This document shows positions 23,141 to 33,605 of a stretch of DNA of 64,000 bases, in pieces (within the stretch, counting starts at the first letter, position 1; each line of letters opens with the position of its first letter). The notes beneath the pieces were generated by a model, which worked only from the letters and a program-made list of their open reading frames with translations, had not been told where the DNA came from and searched no databases. The DNA lies in the NCBI GenBank assembly GCA_038380435.1, contig JAWZYU010000024.1, positions 53,778,613 through 53,842,612 on the forward strand, written 5' to 3'. The translations under genes and the position numbers were made by a program. This DNA comes from Ryuthela nishihirai (taxonomy: Eukaryota > Arthropoda > Arachnida > Araneae > Heptathelidae).

Positions 23141-23179
23141 TATTTTTTCCAACAAACTGCGCTAGAAGGCAAACTATTT

Positions 23180-23800
23180 ACACTAAAAATCCGAAATTTT
23201 GGTAGTGTTATTGTCAGAAGGTTTACAATGATAACAAGATTTTACCCTCTTAAGCAAAAGGGGGTGCGAAAATGAAACATTCTTTTATCTCTTAAAAAAT
23301 CTCTTTTTTTGGGGGGGGGGGCGAGCGAGTTATAGGTACTAAAAAAAAATCAATGTTTACATTTTTTGAATCCTCATCAGTTGGAATTTACAATGTTAGA
23401 AAGTGTCAAAGGTGGTAAATAAAAACTTTAAAAGCGGCCTCTAGAAGCTGAAAACTGGAAATACCAAATCTTTTAAACGAATATTGCAAACGATCAGTTT
23501 ATGATATAAACTTAAATTTTTTGGTCATAGAGTGTAATGGTCAAGTGGTTTACACTAATAGTAATGATCTGTCGTTATATCGAGGGGGTGAAGGTAAAAT
23601 GCAATTTTTCTGCTTTAAGAGAAATGAAAAACATTTTTTGTGTTGTGCATGTACTAATAAAATTTCAAATATTTAGCATAACTACATCGTTTGGAATGTT
23701 CGTTTGATATTTTAGACTTTTCAACTTTTTCCACAATTAGAGGGCGTAGTTATAACTACTGGGAGAATTGAAAAATGCAAATTGTAATATTTCATTAATA
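23180..23800. repeat. Third cluster of the ~315-bp repeat units
   Basis: It carries the same order as 14700-15245 (GTTATTGTCAGAAGGTTTAC, GCGGCCTCTAGAAGCTGAAA, AATATTGCAAACGATC, GTGTAATGGTCAAGTGG). Near 23660 it switches to the inverted form also seen at 19600-19740 (GCATAACTACATCGTTTGGA). Both orientations therefore meet within 150 bp. Confidence 0.65.
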
Positions 23801-23849
23801 CCTGTTAACGATTTTCGTGACTTGGTGGATGTAATAGATTTTCCATCCT

Positions 23850-24110
23850 ATCGGGTCCCAAAAAGTATAAAAGAAGCCAAAAAATATTTAAAGTCATTGC
23901 TGTCAGTTCAGCGGAACGATCATTTAGTTTAATGAATATGCACTGAGCACTACTTATTGAAAATATATAGAGTATAATGACAGTCAAACTTTTTCAGAAA
24001 CCAATTTCTGACTGGGATGCAACGAGATATGCGAGATCGTGGTTACGGCGGGTCATCATTATTGCAAACGACAAGAGAATCAGAAAACCAAAAGATAAAA
24101 AAAAATTCTG
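23850..24110 (+). pseudogene. hAT transposase C-terminal (dimerisation) relic
   Basis: The + frame reads KVIAVSSAERSFSLMNMH, a stop, then LIENI, SIMTVKLFQKPISDWDAT and RYARSWLRR. This follows the hAT family C-terminal pattern (S.ERSFS.MN...L...N...L......P..D.....Y...WL). Several stop codons interrupt it, and one residue is missing in the SSA(S/C)ERSFS motif. Its position after the THAP-like block and repeat cluster suggests it once belonged to a THAP-hAT element. Confidence 0.65.
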
Positions 24111-24119
24111 AAAATGAGC

Positions 24120-27100
24120 TGGCAATTTGGAGTTTGCTTTAATTACTTATGTATGTTTTCCATATGTATCCTAGAGTTGCATGAAAAATAAAATATATTA
24201 CTCTTATCTATAGTTATATTTATTTATTTACAGAATCACTGCCACTAATTGCAGGTTTGTTCAGGTAGGGGTTAGTTTTTAATATTTTTAGATAGGCTCT
24301 GCATTCTGTGTGACGCTTTATTTGAGATATAACATTTGTATTAAAGTTAGTCATAGTATATTGAACTTATTTATCATGCAATCTCAAAGGTAATATTTTA
24401 AAACGTTTTTCGCAGGGTATGATTCACCCCTCCTCCCAGAATGTGGTACCAGTGTCTAATAAATTAAATTGCTGATTCGACCGGATAAAGTTCGCCCTCG
24501 GTATGGAAACCGGTTAATAAATTGCGGTGACACCACTGAACAGAATTGGTGTTGAAGGAATGTTGTACAAAAAAAGCATTTTAATATCGTGAACTTGAAC
24601 ATTTTTAAGTACCTGTCCGTAATGTTCGACTTACAGAATAATATTTGTTCAGTTGAATTTCGTCTCAAAACATTACTAAAAAAATCTTTTTTGATTGTAA
24701 GTTAAAAAACGAACAAAAATTCTTTGTATAAACTTTTATTTCCGGACTAGAAGATAAACTAATACATAACACAAAAAAAAAAGATTATTTCTGAATAATG
24801 TATATCTAGTATATATATAAAATTTTCTTTGTAGTCCAGGTTTCCTCTTAATAAATTTGTATTAAGATTTACAATACAGTAAAGCAATCAAATACAGTAT
24901 ATACGATTTTTACAAGCCAATGATTAACAGAATTACTGAAAATGATATAGTGCCGCAATAACTTTTCATAGATTCTGAAGTACTGATTATTGTGCCATGG
25001 GCACCTTGAAGATTCAGAGTGGCTAAAAAAAAGGACTTATTATGAAACTCCGGTTTTGGATCCTTTACACAATACTGATTCCAAGCTATACTTCTTTTTG
25101 AATGGATGTCAACCTGTAGGAGCTCGGCAATTCCTTTTCAGAATATTCTTATAAAGGCACAAAGACATTTTACTAAGGAATTTGATTGTTGAAATTGGCT
25201 ATTGTAACCAATCGTCCTTAAGTATTCGGAAAGTGTTGGAAAGAGAGAGGTAGACTCGACTGCTTTAAAGCATAACTTCTCTGGAAATCACATTGCAGGT
25301 TCATTATAGAAAACATAATGGATTATGGCACGGTTTTCCAAACTTTATATACCGGGTTTTTTGGTTATTTTTCAGTATCTTCCGCCCAAAAATTTAAACG
25401 CATATAAAAAATATGAAGGGGGGAAAAAAAAACCTAATAAATTTTCGCTCTTTATTTCTTCTTATAACACTGTCATTTATGTGCGCATTTTAGTGTTTTA
25501 AGTACTAGGCTTATTACTGCTTATCATGTCACTAATTTGTTACCAAACATCATAATCAACCTGCTGTATTACACGACTGACTAGAACATGATTTGATAAT
25601 ACAATATGAATAATGAAAATGCAGTTACTGTACTTTGTCTTTATCGATAAATTCAGAACCCCTTTATGGTAGGAAAATGCAGCTCGTGTCTTGAAAACTA
25701 TGCAAATTGTACTATGAAGAAATATATAATTGACCTCAACCCTAATGGGGTTATTCAACCGATAGGTGCTTGAAAAATCCCTCCCGAAAAAAGAGCTATA
25801 CAAACCTCTGGAAAAAAAAATAGCATAAAAAAAAACCCTCTTTTGGATCTACCATTAATTTGAAATAGAGCACCAGCATTATTGCTGTAGTTTTTAGTTA
25901 TTTTATCTCTTTAAAATTATAAACTGTTTTCCAAATTGGATAAGTAATTTTGTAGTACCTATATAATTTATATTTGTGTTACAATTTTTAAAGTGCATTG
26001 TAAATCTACTATTGATCTCAATAAACCAAATGTTTTCTGTCCAAAAAAAAAATGGATTATAATCAATTCCATTATTTTTATACCTGGGAAAAAAGTCTCT
26101 GAGCAACCAGATGGTTATTTTCACAGTACAAATTCAAACCTCGGTAAGTAGCGATATGAAAAGGAGTCATTAGCGTACTCTGAGCATGAGACCACTGATT
26201 TTTCGCACAGAGAAACACCTTAAAAAGATCTTATAATCACTCACAAATTCTATAAAACATGCTTTCATACACAAGTATCGCTCAACTTAAGCGATAGTTA
26301 CTACGTGAGCTCCCAAGTATGGTCACGTAACTTAAAAATTTTTCCGACCAGCAATAATTTATAAACAGAGATTGGCAAGATATGGTGGGAGTTGCAACAA
26401 TCCTTCTGGATATGAGGTTTTCTGCACTGTCCCTCGTTCTAGTTCAGCCAGTTGCAGGATAATTCCGGATGATCGCCATCATAATTTATTTGGAACTGAA
26501 CATTTAGTCTAAATTCACCTTTTTGCATGAAACTCTTATTTCTATTTATTTTTGGCAATAATTATTATTATCTTTGACATTTTTTGCTGATGAAAAGGGT
26601 TCATCTATTCTTTTGAAGTTCATTCAAATATCTCTGATATCCTATTCTAATGACATTTTATTACTAATTTGTGCCAAAAAATTTTACTTTCAGTTACTCA
26701 TTCGGTTTCATTGTCTGAAGTATTCAATGAAATATATGTAATTGTCTTAACTGTAAGCTATTTGTTTTGGCCATTAATCAATCTTAATTTTTTGGTGTCA
26801 AACATATAATTTAATTATTTTTCAGTCTTCGCTAAAATTTTAGCTAGAGAAAACTATGATGGTGATTTATTTGTTTATATCATCATTCACGTGAAGTCGC
26901 ATTGACGCAAAACTTGAGCGAATTGGAATCGTACAAGTTGGTAGTTACCTGCACTGCATCCTCAAATAGGATTTTATACGTGATAAAGCAATGAGTGTTG
27001 TCACACCATCAAAGCCCTGAAATTTTTCGTAGGCACACACCAAAGCTTAACTGAAATCAGTGAATGATACCAAGATATTCAAAAAAGGATTTAAAAAAAA

Positions 27101-27540
27101 ATCCCCCAACTTTGCAGTTTTACCATGTCCCACACTGGTTCCATATTACAAATACCTATATCTTAGTAACTGATGATCCAATCACGAGTTCTGGTTTTAA
27201 AAAAAATATAAAAAGATCTACAGAATGCTGATATATTGCACAGAAATTGCGTTTTGAACATATTCCAGATTATTTAATTAATATTGCCCTTCAGAAAACT
27301 AGATTTTATAGCAAATTGATACGGATTTTATTTTGATTTTGCACTGTAATTAGAATTCATACTGTTACAAGAATCCATTAATTTTTGCTAAGTTTTATGC
27401 AGCAAATCACAAATTCTGAACACTGAAGTTGTGGTTAGCAATAATAGAATTTCCAACGGAAAAAAGACGTGCTTGGCAGGGGAGCAAAAGAGGCTTTTCA
27501 GATCATCAAATAAAGAAATTCTTGCACCAAAATCACAACT
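24120..27540. other. AT-rich intergenic stretch, nothing recognised
   Basis: Small open frames (for example 24456-24668, 25540-25803, 25903-26124 on -) show low-complexity composition and no domain. No terminal repeats, tRNA-like heads or exons could be identified. Confidence 0.4.
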
Positions 27541-27544
27541 TAGA

Positions 27545-28037
27545 ACATTAAAATTCTACTGCAAATTGGAAAACTTGAATACATAAAAAAAGAAATGGAA
27601 AGGCTAAATATACACATTCTGGGATTAAGTTGGATGGGAAGGGGAAATTTCTAAACAGGAAGTTACAGATTGGTATATTATGGTAAAGATAATGGAGGAG
27701 GGAAGTAAGAATCATTTGGAATAAACAGTGTGGACAAAAAGTGACTAAGGTAGAACAATACAATGACAGACATCAAATTTTTAAAAGTACACTAATCTAC
27801 TGTAATGATGGAAACCACTGCTTAGATTGTTCACATTACCACAATCTGGTACTACAAGTGGACTTTTAACTTTAGTGCTCCACTGGGAACTTGGACCAGG
27901 CTCTCAACCCTTTATTCTTGCTATCAATACACTGTCATATTATAGTGAATTACTGTATTTTTAATAATAATTTGATAGATATACATGAAAGAATTATGAA
28001 TAGATGGAATACATCAACTACAGACTTAGTTTTAATT
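27545..28037 (+). pseudogene. Endonuclease relic of a second LINE family (left part)
   Basis: The + reading includes LENLEYIKKEMERLNIHILG, then LSWMGRGNF and LVYYGKDNGGGK, following the start of CFDP2-like LINE endonucleases (KLE.VK.EM.RLNIDILGISE..W.G.G.F). It is distinct from the RTE copy at 15717. Frameshifts and stops follow. The relic is interrupted by the DNA transposon at 28038 and resumes at 30431. Confidence 0.65.
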
Positions 28038-30430
28038 CATATATATGTTACTGTGAAAGACCGAAATGAGAGAATGTCGACACATACCAAATACGTCAGT
28101 GAAAGACCGAATATTAGGTTATTTTCTTACACATTCGGACCATCGCTGGTGTATGTCGACAAGCACTGATAAGCTCTGGTGGGGGTCAAAACGAGAAGAC
28201 AGCCAGAGAGAAGACAAAAACGCCAAATCCTTTGTTCTGCCTCGAGGTCATGTGATCCTACGTGAATCATGTAGGATTTACCATTTTATGAGGAGGTTAC
28301 CATTTTACCATAGGCATAACCACATGGTAAAATGAAAAATAATGACATCTATTTGTTAGACTCTCGAACACTCTGCTGTTTGTCAGTCTTATGCAAGGTT
28401 TGCTGGTGCGTGCAATGTTTGCTTAATTTTTTTTATCTGATACCTTAATTTATATTGAATGGCTACTGCAGTGAACCGTGATCTTTTTTTTTTAAAGTTA
28501 CGCGCATTAAAAGACAGTTGTTTTTATTTTTCTCAAGAAAAGTACTCTAAAATACTTTTTGAAGTGATTTTTGCTAAAACTAAGTGCAGTACACCTTTGG
28601 ATTACAGACGACTAAAACGTTTTGACATTTTAAAAATTAATGATGAAGGGAAGTTAATTGTGCCATTTAAACCAAGAGAAACGAATATACAATATTATGT
28701 TACCAATGATGAATTGTTCAGTATACTATCCGAAATTCACATCAGAATAGGCCATGGAGGAAGAACACGTATGCTTAAAGAATTGCAAGTTAAATATAAA
28801 AATATTACATATGAAGTTGTATTTAAATTTATGTAAACAATGTCAAATGAAACATAGTGCACCTAAAAAAGGTATTGTTGTGAAACCAATGGTCAGTTCG
28901 GAGTTAAACTCAAGATGTCAAGCCGATCTGATAGACCTGCAGTCACACAGGGATGGCGAATATAAGTTCATAATGGTGTATCAAGCCCATTTAACGAAGT
29001 TTGTCCAGTTACGACCTTTGAAAACTAAGACAGCTGAAGAAGTAGCATATCACCTTCTTCAAATATTTTTAACATTTGGTGCCCCAGCTATATTGCATTC
29101 AGATAATGGTTCAGTAATCGAGTCATATCCAAACTATGCGCTCTGTGGAAAGATGTTAAGATAGTTCATGGAAAGCCTCGTCATAGTCAAACACAAGGCT
29201 CAGTTGAAAGGGCCAATCAGGATATACAGAATATGTTAACTGCATGGATGAACGATAACGATACAAATAAATGGTCAGATGGTTTGCCCTTTGTTCAATT
29301 TGCCAAGAACACAACATACCACGAAGGAATACGCCAAAGTCCTTATGAAGCCCTATTTGGCGTTAAACCAAAAAGAGGCATAGCATCGTCATCTTTGCCT
29401 GGCGAGCAAATCGCAAATATGGAAACTGAAGAACAGCTCGAAGAAATTGTTAATACTTTTGAAGAAAATTTGAGCAGTGACCATACCAAAAACCATATTC
29501 CAAAGGGAAATATTGAAGAGGAGCTGCAACCTACCACGTCTTCATATCAAGCCCTGACTGAACAACACGAGTTTATTTCTATAAAAAGAGCGGCCGCAAA
29601 AGAGAATCTTCTACTGCAAGTAACAGAAATGTTACGAACCTCAAAAAGAAAATTTCCTCCTGCTCAAATTGGTGATACTGTATGAATACAAGTCCCTGAT
29701 GTCAACTGTGGTCATACAGATACTCGAAATGTGTTGGCGGTTGTTGTTGGAATAGAAGACTCCGACTTTTATAAATTAGCAAACAAAAATGGTACCCTCA
29801 AGAAGCTTTATACCCGTAATCAGTTCGTAATTTGTAAAGAAAAGTTACTTTCCATAGATGAGATTTCTTCTCAAGAAATGTCGCTGAGAGAAGCAGCTGC
29901 AACTAATTTGAGAAGTGGAGGGCAAGGCTATACACGCTATAATTTCAAAAAGAAGTGTTCCATGACTAAATGCAGTTGTAAAAGCAAGGGACTCTTGTGC
30001 AATTCAAAGTGTCATAACAGTTTAAGTTGTTGCAATAAATAAGATTGTATAACGTTAATCACATAATTTATGTGTAAGTTTATTATTGGTATTATTTTCT
30101 TTTCTCATTTAGAATGTACTGTTCGTTTTAGGTTCAACAGTTTATTTACATGTGATGTTACTTAAGCTTTCTCCTATTTTGACATATATCATGTTTTAAT
30201 AATAAAGTATGATTTAAAAAGTTGCATTTTTGTCTTAACGTAACAAAAATATTTTTATTCAACATTCACCATCAGTGAATGCTGAATGTCGACATTTGCC
30301 GATGTAAGTGAGAAATAATGATATTTAGCAAATATTTCGAACATACACCAAGCGACTATGTGAATGCTGACATTCACTGGAGAATATCGACATTTGCCAG
30401 ATATCGGTCTTTCACAGTAACACATATATA
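28038..30430 (+). mobile_element. DNA transposon with retroviral-type integrase, 8-bp target duplication
   Basis: Perfect 8-bp direct repeats CATATATA (28038-28045 and 30423-30430) flank inverted termini TGTTACTGTGAAAGACCGA (28046 and, in complement, 30422). Similarity between the ends extends about 100 bp with gaps. Subterminal motifs AATGTCGACA and GTGTATGTCGA recur (28075, 28151, 30283). The 2377-bp element encodes one integrase-like protein and no reverse transcriptase, gag or protease. I recall the protein type as KRBA2/SCAND3-like, related to cut-and-paste elements such as Ginger or IS3EU. The exact superfamily is unsettled. Confidence 0.85.
28459..30042 (+). pseudogene. KRBA2-like integrase/transposase (broken)
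   Basis: Domains in order: an N-terminal region; an HHCC zinc-binding module (EIHIRIGH.. CKQCQMKH) around 28730-28855; an rve integrase core with Asp at CQADLID (about 28924), Asp at LHSDNGS (about 29103) and Glu at QGSVERAN (about 29207), giving about 35 residues between the last two; an acidic linker; a C-terminal domain (RNVLAVVVGIEDSDFYKLAN); and a Cys-rich CXC-like tail (CSCKSKGLLCNSKCHNSLSC). It is broken by frameshifts near 28815 and 29115 and a TGA at 29683-29685, where the context suggests a lost arginine codon. The catalytic residues themselves are retained, so decay is fairly recent. Confidence 0.82.
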
Positions 30431-30810
30431 TAATTACAAGAGATTATGATGAGAAAAAACTGTGGTGTATGAACTGAATGATAAAATGATGATAATGTGT
30501 GACTAGAATGCTGTAGTAGTGAAGATAAAAAATATGGTAAAAAAGTTTGGAAGTTACAACCCCTAGAGAGGAGATAGACTGATAGAATTCTGCAGTTAGA
30601 CTTGATTATCAGCCTATGCTTGAATATTCAAAACAAAGCTGATACATGTGGAAAACTACAAGAGATGTTGGAATATATCAAATTGATTACATCTTGGAGA
30701 GGAATAGATATAAAAATCATGTGATAAGTAGTAAAACATTCTTATCCTAAAGATGTTCAGAGTTATCACATCACACTTTAGTACTATGGAACGTAAAATC
30801 AGACTGTAAA
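30431..30810 (+). pseudogene. Endonuclease relic of second LINE family (right part)
   Basis: Readings such as RLIEFCS (30580), YIKLITS and NQIDYILE-like (YQIDYILERNRYKNHVISS, about 30675) correspond to the later endonuclease blocks (RL.EF..., NQIDYIL...R....V....) of the relic at 27545-28037. Removing the 28046-30422 element and one target duplication brings the two parts into order. Confidence 0.6.
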
Positions 30811-31863
30811 AACAACAAATTAAATAAATGAAAAATAAATAACGGCAACAGAAGAAATAAATTTTTTTATATTTCCCATCTTTAGATGTGTATAACCTCT
30901 CTTAGAAGCCATCTTTGGAGGTGTCCAATAATTCTCTCACTATGCCACTCACTTTCAAAGATTCATAATTAAGATGCCAAGTCTGTGAACTTATCAACTG
31001 AACAGAACATCACTGATCACATTACTAAACCCAGCAGCCCATATTTTGCATAAAAACAAGAGTGCGTCAGTTCTATGTCACTCTTAGACAAAAATTACTA
31101 AAATTTAAAAAATTGCTTTCCAATTTTAAAAAAAGATAATTTTTTAAAATTTTCCTATCAATTAAAAAAATAATTAAAATACAAATGGAAAACTATTTTA
31201 TTTTTCTCTATATTTCTGATCAGACCCACAAAGCACTAGCTTATTTGCAGGCTATGACAGACTAACCAAACCATCTCGGGACTCAAACATGGACCTCAGA
31301 GATTGCAATGTCACAGACAACCAAGAGATGCCAATTCACCATTGATGCAGCACAATAAATGGTGAGTTATGACTTTTTTTTATCTTAAAAAGTAACAATT
31401 GCCTTTCATTTTTTGTAAATCTAAATCGAGTAGTGAATTCATGAAAATCACAAATCTACATATTTATAATAATAAAAGGTGTGTGTGTATCAATGAATAT
31501 ATGAGCATAAAGAAGGTAAAGCTCCATAGGCATAACCACATGGTAATAGTGATGCTATACTTCATCTCGCAATGTGTGTTGCAGAATAGCCACATTTCGT
31601 GCATTAAAACTTGCAATGTGTGTTGCAGAGTAGCCACATTTCGTGCATTAAGGTTTCGTAAAAAAAAAATTATTTGTCATTCTTAGTATAGAACCAGGAA
31701 CTGCTTAGTTAGAAATCAAAAGACATACATTGATGCTATGGTTCCCTTGTTAAAAAAGTGTTAAACTGAATGCTAACCATTCAGTACAGAACAAATGGTC
31801 AATACAAAAATCCTTGTGATATTTTCATGTTAATTTTGTTTAGTAACATAGCAAGAGAAATTA
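30811..31863. other. AT-rich stretch with a SINE-like piece and a short duplication
   Basis: At about 31210-31320 the complement carries a B-box-like GGTCCATGTTTGAGTCCCG next to TCTGAGGTC, suggesting a tRNA-derived SINE fragment on -. At 31570-31653 a 41-42 bp unit with GTGTGTTGCAGARTAGCCAC and TTTCGTGCATTAA occurs twice in tandem. The phrase CATAGGCATAACCACATGGT at 31527 also occurs at 28310 inside the integrase transposon. Otherwise nothing is recognised. Confidence 0.5.
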
Positions 31864-33071
31864 TACACCGAAGAGCCAAAACCTTATGACTGGCAAGTCT
31901 TTATGCAAATCGAAGCAACTGCAGGTAAACGATGGCGAGTGTGAAGGTCATGAAATGATATAAATAACACCTGATATTGAGCTCTGTTAATCAGTGTTAT
32001 TTCTGTTCTTCAGATGGGAAAGGCAGCAGACTTAAGCGAGTCTGACAAAGGCCCAATTGTAATGGCCAGATGACTGGGTCAGAAAATTTCCGAGACAGCA
32101 AGGCTTATGGGATGCTCACGGTCAGCCTGTGGTTAGTACTTTCAAAAAGTGGTCTGGGGAGGAAAAAACCACAAACTGCCAGCAAGGTGTGGGCCGACCA
32201 TGGCTCATCGATGCTACAGGTGAGTGAAGGCTATCCCATATGGTACGAGCCAACAGAAGGGATACCGTAGCGCAACTTGCCCACAAGTTGAATGCTGGTG
32301 GCGAGAGTAATGTATCACAACACACAGTACATCAAACCCTGCTGAAGATGGGGCTGCCTAGCCACAGGCCACTCCAAGTGCCCATGCTAACCTCAGTTCA
32401 CCATCAAAAGCATCTGCAATAGGCATGCATCAAAACTGGACCTTAAATGATTAGAAGGTCATCTGGTCCAATGAATCTTGTTTCCTGTTGCACCAGGTGG
32501 ATGGCCGGGTACATGTGTGTTGTTTACCTGAGGAAGTGTTGGCACCAGGATGCACTGTGGGACGAAAACAAGCTGGTGGAGGAAGTGTAATACTTTGGGC
32601 AATGTTCTGCTGGGAAACCCTGGGTCCAGTCATTCACGTGCAGGAAACTATGATGTCTACCACCTACCTAAACATCATTGCAGACCAGGTACATTCTTTT
32701 ATGGCAACAGTATTCCCATTTAGTAGTGCCATCTTTCAGCAGGATAATGAGCCATGCCACACTGCCTGGATTGTTCGAGAATGGTTCGCGGAACACGAGT
32801 AAGACTTCCAGGCCCCCAAATTCCTCAGACCTCAATCCAATCGAGCATCTGTGGTTTATGTTGAAACAGCATATCCGATCTGTGACGATTGAACCACGTA
32901 ACTTACAAGAGTTAAAGAATCTGATGGTAACGTGTTGGTACCAGATACCACAAGACACCTTTAGAAATCTTCTAGCATCCAAGTCTTGACGGGTAAGAGC
33001 TGTTTTGGCTGCATGTAGAGGACCATCATCATATTAGGCAGTTGGTCATAATGTTTTGGCCTTTTGGTGTA
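31864..33071 (+). mobile_element. Tc1-like DNA transposon
   Basis: TA at 31864-31865 and 33070-33071 flank inverted termini CACCGAAGAGCCAAAACCTT on the left and, in complement, CACCAAAAGGCCAAAACATT. The element is about 1.2 kb with one transposase relic in + orientation. Confidence 0.85.
32010..32989 (+). pseudogene. Tc1-like transposase (decayed)
   Basis: Fragments in shifting + frames: HTH-like start near 32060 (TARLMG-like), NRRDTVAQLAHKLNAGG at 32250, SNESCFLLHQVDGRVHV-like near 32468, SVILWAMFCWETLGPV at 32587, IFQQDNEPCHTA at 32730 and NSSDLNPIEHLWFMLK at 32820. It ends with TFRNLLASKS before a TGA. The second Asp (QQDN) and the glutamate (NPIEHLW) of the DDE triad are visible. Stops and frameshifts rule out activity. 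Confidence 0.8.
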
Positions 33072-33479
33072 TGTGTAATTGAAAAGCTTCATTAAACAAT
33101 TGATTCAACAGTTGTGTTTTGTGCTTCCACAAATAGAAGGTTTCCTGTTTCAAAAAGAAATGAAAATTTCAGATTACCTTTGGTTTCTAACTGATCGTGG
33201 GCATCAGCAGCAATTTTTTCAGGGGGGCATGAATCGAATTAATATTTCAAGACAGAAATATTTAGATTGAGTCTTCAATTTATAAGCACAGATGCAAAAA
33301 CAGCAATCATGCACATATCATACCTAAAGATGGTGATAACAAAACAAAAAAAAAAGGTTTTTAATCTTAATGAATAAAATTAAATACTATGCTTCCAAAA
33401 GCAAATGTAAAAATGCAACTGTATATATTTTATCACGAAAATAATGACCTTAATATTTGGTACACTTGAATTAAAAAAA

Positions 33480-33605
33480 AAATAAATGAATACCCCCGTA
33501 AGCAGCTGCTTGCCACAAAGATCTGACAGGAGCCTATCAGTTTATGCTCATAACAGGTTAGTCAGGATGGCAGGACCTCACCTCATGTCTGCATCAAACA
33601 GAAAT
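33480..33605 (-). mobile_element. SINE-B fragment
   Basis: On - it reads CTGATAGGCTCCTGTCAGAT, CTTTGTGGCAAGCAGCTGCT, then GGGGGTATTCATTTA, matching the 3' half of the SINE at 60275. A short further piece of the same family lies at 33985-34030 (complement ATAAACTGACAGGCTCCTGT). Confidence 0.65.

Noticed and set aside
24456..26124. Small host genes on the - strand
   Set aside because: Short, low-complexity frames in AT-rich DNA without splice signals, homology or repeats.
29343..29537. 64-codon - strand frame in the integrase region
   Set aside because: Antisense shadow of the acidic linker of the integrase relic.
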